Shown: one piece after another, positions 18,204 to 22,281 of the stretch
Layout: each line of letters opens with the position of its first letter
Position numbering within the stretch: position 1 is the first letter of the stretch
From: Larix sibirica
Lineage: Eukaryota; Streptophyta; Pinopsida; Pinales; Pinaceae
Assembly: GCA_004151065.3 (NCBI GenBank)
Contig: NWUY0300018163.1
Location: 46,702 to 68,982 of the forward strand
Direction: 5' to 3'
DNA length: 22,281 bases
Notes under the pieces: generated by a model
Told to the model about the DNA's origin: nothing
Database searches by the model: none
Seen by the model: the letters and a program-made list of their open reading frames with translations, nothing else
Position numbers and translations under genes: made by a program

Positions 18204-19609
18204 TAATAATTCCCACGAGAGTTGGCCATGAACACATGTGCACGCGCGCACAAACACACATTTTATTTTCAATAAATGTGCAATTGAATAATTGATGTTG
18301 GGAGATTGTTGTCATTTGTTGGGAATTTTGATGTGTAGGAATGAGTATTTGCACCACATTTGAAGTCACTTTTGAGCAATTTCAAGAGGAGGAAAAATAA
18401 TTTTGGGATGACATTTCATTGACATTGGATGCCACACAAAAATATATTGGTGAATGAAGGGATGGGTTGTAAAATGGACTAGAGGTCATCATAGACAAAC
18501 TAGTCAGGTGTTTGTGGTCCTCCACAATGCGGAACTTAAGATGGAAATCTTAGGAAAACTAGAAAAGAATAATCATGAAGTGGCTAATTGAGGTTGGAAG
18601 AGACTGCAACAATGTTGGGAGAAGATATCATGAATGTTAATAGTAAGATAAACATGTTGGCTCTGGATGAAATAATAAATAGTTCAATTTTGTTTCAAAT
18701 ATAGGGCAATGATGCTAATTTAGAGCTACTTTTTTGGCAGTGATGAATTTTTTGATGGACACAACTATGCACATTGGGTTGAACTAAACAGCTCATAGGT
18801 GGCTTCTTGCTCCACTAGCAGGTCTTTTGTTCATCCAGGTTTGCATAAGCATCTTTATGTTTCTCTCAATTTTGATTACAAACACCAAACTAATATTTGT
18901 TTCTTTTTTTTTCGGAATGTATGCATATAGTAAATATGAGTCTATTTGGGTTAGTAGTGGTTACTATAAATGCAATCATGAAGTATAAAACTAGAAGCAT
19001 GCACATGATAGGTATAGACAATATGTGTAGATAAACCAAAATGTATCCTACCATTTTGTAGGGGGAAGAGAAATGTAAATGTTGAATTATTGAGGAATAT
19101 GGAACACAAACTCTGTGAAGAATGGTATTAACACTATGGGAAATACATGGGGGTTCACTAAGTAAACCTATGGCATAGCACCTTCATTATGGGATAATAA
19201 ATAATACCTATTTTATTTTCTAACTCTCAAAACTCATTTGTTGAACCCCCTTCAAATAGACCTTTCCAATTTAAAAACTCCTTACTTTTAGTAGATATCC
19301 TATGTATCCATTTTTTGTGTTACATTTTGCATACCCATTTTTATTTATACCCCTAGTACATGTTCATCCTAATTGTCGATTATCTGTAGTTCACCTAATA
19401 ATACTTATCGTGTTTTTTCCTTCTTCTACCTTCAAAAACCATCATGGGGTTTCTTGTTCAATCCATGCTTAGATTGGAGTTTCTTCCTTCTCCCCCTACC
19501 TTGTAACATTCCCATTCCCATATCCATATCGATCCATAGGTGAATTAAAATACACCTCAAAAAATACCTATATCCATAGGTATATTAAAATATCTGTTTA
19601 CCCGCTTAT
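18204..19609. other. intergenic DNA, no gene identified
   Basis: No supported gene. A 21-base strictly alternating purine-pyrimidine tract with a CGCGCG core lies at 18232-18252. Plus-strand sequence near 18358-18500 has an open-looking, charged character (phrases such as TFEQFQEEEK and WDDISLTLDATQKYIGE, each ended by a stop) and may be a worn coding relic, but I cannot place it in a family. Near 19530-19595 an ATCCATAGGT...ATTAAAATA phrase is repeated twice. Confidence 0.45.
18232..18252. other. alternating purine-pyrimidine tract, possible Z-DNA former
   Basis: From A18232 to A18252 every base alternates purine and pyrimidine, including GCACGCGCGCAC. Such tracts can adopt Z-DNA under negative supercoiling. 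CpG is scarce in the surrounding DNA, so a CGCGCG run stands out. No function can be claimed. Confidence 0.5.
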
Positions 19610-19774
19610 TGCCTCAACGACAAGTTATTCAAGCTCATTGCAAACATCAGGAAAGAGGCTCAAAGGTTTCAAGAAGTGCAATTTCTTCACATCCTAAGAG
19701 GCCTAAATTAGGTAATGGATAAGCATGCCAATGACACATCCCAATTAAATGAAGGTTTCATTAAAAACTGGTAA
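19610..19774 (+). pseudogene. relic of RNase H C-terminal part (RVT_3-like), truncated
   Basis: A plus-strand frame of about 54 codons, with one TAG at 19714, contains LFKLIANIRKEAQRF, then VQFLHILRGLN, stop, VMDKHANDTSQLNEG. This matches the final part of plant RVT_3/RNase H-type domains, which read I..I......F..V.F.HV.RE.N.VAD.LAN; the aspartate of the AD.LAN block corresponds to the D of VMDKHAN. The upstream part of the domain (DG, G.G and E residues) is missing, so the relic is 5' truncated. RNase H removes the RNA strand of RNA/DNA hybrids. The source could be a LINE-type element or an LTR element with an added RNase H. A wider family identity is not certain. Confidence 0.5.
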
Positions 19775-20403
19775 GGTGAGCTATCAAGCCATCCCCTAGG
19801 CCTCAAACCTCCCTATTAATTTGCACGAGGTATCAAAATCACATGGAAACACATCTGCATCTAGGAACATTGATATCATTTGGAGGCCAGACAAAGATTG
19901 CATCCATTCTCCATTGGTATCACACATGATGGAGTTTATTGGCATCAACATTTTAAATCTATGAGGGCTTATCTTGTCAGGTATCACCTTACATGATGGA
20001 ACATCTTTTGATAAATATATATTTTGTATAATTGATTGATGATTACAAAAATAAATGGGCCATGTTAAATATGGCCAATAGAGAATAGACATGTCTATTG
20101 ACAAATAGACATGGCATGTAATAACTAATCATTAACAACTAATTGACCTATTAATTAATAATAATAAACTAATAATAATTACTAATTGTAATAACCATTT
20201 AGGTTTATTACAAGTCATGTTACCTTGGAAATATTCATCCATGAATATTAGATTCTACATAATCAACTACGACATTAGAGAGGCTTCCAAGCTTGATGAC
20301 AAACAATCCTTCTTTAGCAATTTGTTTTGGATAACAGTACCACGATTTAGTCGTTCTTCAAATAGTCGGTCATATTTACATTCAACTCTCTTCATGCATA
20401 TGA
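19775..20403. other. AT-rich unassigned DNA with possible minus-strand coding traces
   Basis: A minus-strand open frame of 102 codons (19796-20104) is the second longest in the window. It has no motif I recognise and lacks support, so I leave it as possible only. Just upstream of it in the minus sense, near 20230-20350, one minus frame reads a protein-like stretch (YPKQIAKEGLFVIKLGSL) between stops. This might continue the coding relic at 20404-20766. Between them, 20100-20210 is rich in AAT and TAA, and a perfect 16-bp palindrome AATAGACATGTCTATT lies at 20084-20099. Confidence 0.4.
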
Positions 20404-20766
20404 TTATGTAGATAAAAACATAATGATTATAGGGGCATTCTTCTGAGCTTCCAATTTGATGTTTTCATAAAGGACTTGCATCGACATGTTGATCTCCGAT
20501 ATTTTTGCATGCTGAGGTATGACACTGATTTCTATCTGACATCCGATTTGTTTAGTGTTGGGCAGTGGATCTTCAAACATGCTTGGATCTTTAGTCACAC
20601 GTGTTATGGTATCCTTAACTATAGTGTTAACTGCTAACAACTTACTTAATTCAATCTAATTGGTTAAGGTGTCTTCATTTGCAATTTTGCCATGCATTTT
20701 TAAGGTTGAAACGTCTTTTAATGTTTTTGTTTCATTAATTTGGGTTTGATTAGGATTTTTAAAATG
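20404..20766 (-). pseudogene. coding relic of unknown protein, second copy of the helical module
   Basis: Reading from 20766 down to 20404, one minus frame stays open for about 118 codons with a single stop near 20657. Its last third reads AKISEINMSMQVLYENIK followed by LEAQKN. This closely parallels AKISDINVASQVLHEDIK encoded at about 21895-21950 in the neighbouring relic. The spacing from an upstream Ile/Val/Lys-rich stretch is also similar. Heptad-like placement of I, V and L suggests a helix or coiled coil. I do not recognise the family. The matching module either was duplicated within one gene or represents two decayed tandem copies. It ends at a stop directly before 20403. Confidence 0.5.
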
Positions 20767-20768
20767 AT

Positions 20769-22130
20769 TTATTTACTTGTCTTTAACTGACGAGCGTGTC
20801 TCTTTTTGTTTCTTGAGAACCTTTGATCTTGAAATTCTTGAGCACTTTGAGTTGCGACAACCTGTAGAACATTTATATCTTTGTGTGTCGAAGAATCTTT
20901 TGGGTTTTCTTCTTCTACGTTATCATGATTAAGATAATCTTTGGTGCTTTTATTTTCATCATTGTATCCTTCTACAACTTCAATTCTTTCATANATTAGG
21001 ATCATCTTCAGCAGTTTTATTTTCATCGTTGTATCCCTATACAACTTCAATTCTTTCATAATTTTCATTAACACCAACTTCATATTCATTAGTATTTGGT
21101 GCTTCATTATTACAATCTATGAGATCATCATCTTCTTTGAAATTTCTATTAACATCACGATTGTCATCTGATGCATCTATCTTTTTGTCACTATTTCTCT
21201 CAACTAATTTTTCTTTAGGTTCATCATGATCTTCCATACTCAGGACTTTATCCTTGTCCTATACATCTTTCGTTTCATTGTCCTTGTTATCATCTTCTTT
21301 ATCATGTCCTCGGCTTTAGTTTGAGTTCCAAGCAGGGATTCCAATTTGAATTTGTTATAGAGCTTCATGAGTCATTTTCACTAATTTCATAGTTATGTAG
21401 GCTGGATAATTTATGCGACTCATTTTCATTCCTCATATGAAGCTGCAACAAATTTTTGGAACTTGTGCATATTTATGCTTGCATCACATTTTGAGTCTTG
21501 TACTTCGAATAGTGGTTCATTTCCGGCATATGTGTATGTTTATGGGTAGGCATTGCTTTTTGTGTATTGCATTTCAAATGTTGGTTCTTATCCTTTCTTG
21601 CGTCTGATGCCCCGGGCCTTCTGTGAGGGGGAATGTAAGGTGTCAATGTATGAGTTTTTTGTACTTCTTCTGTCGTGAGTGCATAAATAGTCTTGAGTTG
21701 TCCTTAATAAATATCATTTATTGTTTCTTCCTGCTCTTCCTTGCTTGAAAATTCAGATGGTGTAATTGTTTCTTCTCCCTTCGACTCACTTGAGGAGTAG
21801 GACTCATGTTCCTTTGGTTGTTCTTTGTCTGCATGCTTCTTAGATTCTTCTTCTCGTCATTGTATTATCAATATTTTCATTTCTTCAACTAATTTTTAAT
21901 GTCTTCATGAAGAACTTGCGATGCCACATTGATATCCGATATTTTTGCTTCAAGCTCTGCGCTTTTTATTTCTCTAGTCTGGATTCTTTTTATGTCTTCG
22001 ACTGCAATTATTTCATCTCTTTTAGGTTTGTGGAACGAGCTAATAATGATCTTATTAAAAGCAGTAAACATGGTGATCCCAAAAAGAATTTTTTGTCTAA
22101 CCTCATTATTTATTTGTAAATTTTTAACTA
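20769..22130 (-). pseudogene. long charged coding relic of unknown protein
   Basis: On the minus strand, protein-like sequence runs from about 22130 to 20769 with a few stops and about three frame changes, some 450 codons in all. In order: an Ile-rich start including VRQKILFGITMFTAFNK; a charged helix EIKSAELEAKISDINVASQ and VLHEDIK; a frame change near 21888; a Ser/Glu/Lys-rich part (HESYSSSESKGEE, SSKEEQEE); a Pro/basic patch TPYIPPHRRPG near 21625; a His/Lys-rich part near 21545; and an Asp/Glu/Asn-rich acidic tail from 21300 down, with the peptide YERIEVVEGYNDENK twice owing to a 67-bp tandem repeat. The nearest Met is at 22069-22071, but the open frame extends upstream of it. The very low-complexity composition hinders naming; no enzyme motif is visible. 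A host nuclear-type protein or a mobile-element gene is equally possible. Confidence 0.5.
20927..21060. repeat. 67-bp tandem repeat, two copies, N at the junction
   Basis: Copy 1 is 20927-20993 and copy 2 is 20994-21060. The last 45 or so bases of each are nearly identical, while the first 20 differ at several positions. The ambiguous base 20994 is the first base of copy 2, where copy 1 has G. Because 67 is not a multiple of three, the second copy shifts the minus-strand reading frame. Confidence 0.85.
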
Positions 22131-22281
22131 TTACAATATTAATTATAATAAATATTAATTATCAATATGATAATAATAATATTATTATAAAATTTCAATA
22201 GTTTTAGAAGGGGTTAAATGTCATGTCCCCTCCCATCGATCCAACGCAAGGAAGGGAACATGACTACAGATCTTGGGATTT
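22131..22281. other. AT-rich stretch, then possible start of another LTR at the window edge
   Basis: AT-only runs (TAATAATAATATTATTATAA) lead into AGAAGGGGTTAAA and then TGTCATGTCCCCTCCC at about 22219. A purine-rich tract followed by TGT is the pattern of a polypurine tract next to a plus-strand LTR. The window ends before it can be confirmed. It could equally be the end of an LTR on the minus strand, or unrelated sequence. Confidence 0.3.

Noticed and set aside
19796-20104. 102-codon minus-strand open frame, the second longest in the window
   Set aside because: I recognise no domain and see no conserved partner or neighbouring coding context. It is kept only as a possibility in the regional note.
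21615-21650. TGAGGGGGAATGTAAGGTGTC as a possible polypurine tract with an LTR start on the plus strand
   Set aside because: No matching second LTR is found in the window. On the minus strand the same bases read as part of the long coding relic (TPYIPPHRRPG), which explains them better.

Overview
This window looks like nuclear intergenic DNA from a land plant with a large, repeat-filled genome. It is AT-rich and poor in CpG. It has two isolated ambiguous bases (599 and 20994), no intact protein-coding gene and no tRNA or rRNA gene that I can recognise. The old, heavily mutated and nested LTR retrotransposons with very long LTRs would suit a gymnosperm. That assignment is an inference and I hold it weakly.

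The core is a two-level nest. The outer element is a Ty1/copia-type retrotransposon (6191-18198). It has short LTRs of about 210 bp, an initiator-tRNA-Met primer binding site just inside the 5' LTR and a G-rich polypurine tract against the 3' LTR. I can find no pol motif inside it. A second, plus-strand LTR element (7448-15558) is inserted in it, flanked by a perfect 5-bp target duplication, CATTA. The inner element has giant LTRs (3230 and 2866 bp) with TGTT/AACA ends, a decayed tRNA-Asp primer binding site, and an internal region of only 2 kb that holds a broken gag-like reading frame and no pol. It therefore looks like a non-autonomous, gag-only Ty3/gypsy derivative. Its 3' LTR has lost 363 bp that carried the TATA box and poly(A) signal. 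The outer LTRs have diverged more than the inner ones, as nesting requires.

The left flank (1-6190) has no gene I can support. It holds many small structures: a 44-bp tandem duplication, a degenerate minisatellite with a 23-24 bp unit, a second array of similar character, a near-perfect 49-nt hairpin, a 119-bp foldback element and a recent tandem duplication of about 160 bp.

The right flank (18199-22281) has a short plus-strand relic resembling the end of an RNase H domain (RVT_3 type). It also has a long minus-strand coding relic (about 22130 down to 20404) of a charged, Asp/Glu/Lys/Asn-rich protein. One predicted helical module occurs twice in that relic, in diverged form. I cannot name this protein, and it is the most interesting unexplained signal here. 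The last 60-80 bases may be the start of a further LTR. No host gene, operon or working pathway can be reconstructed.
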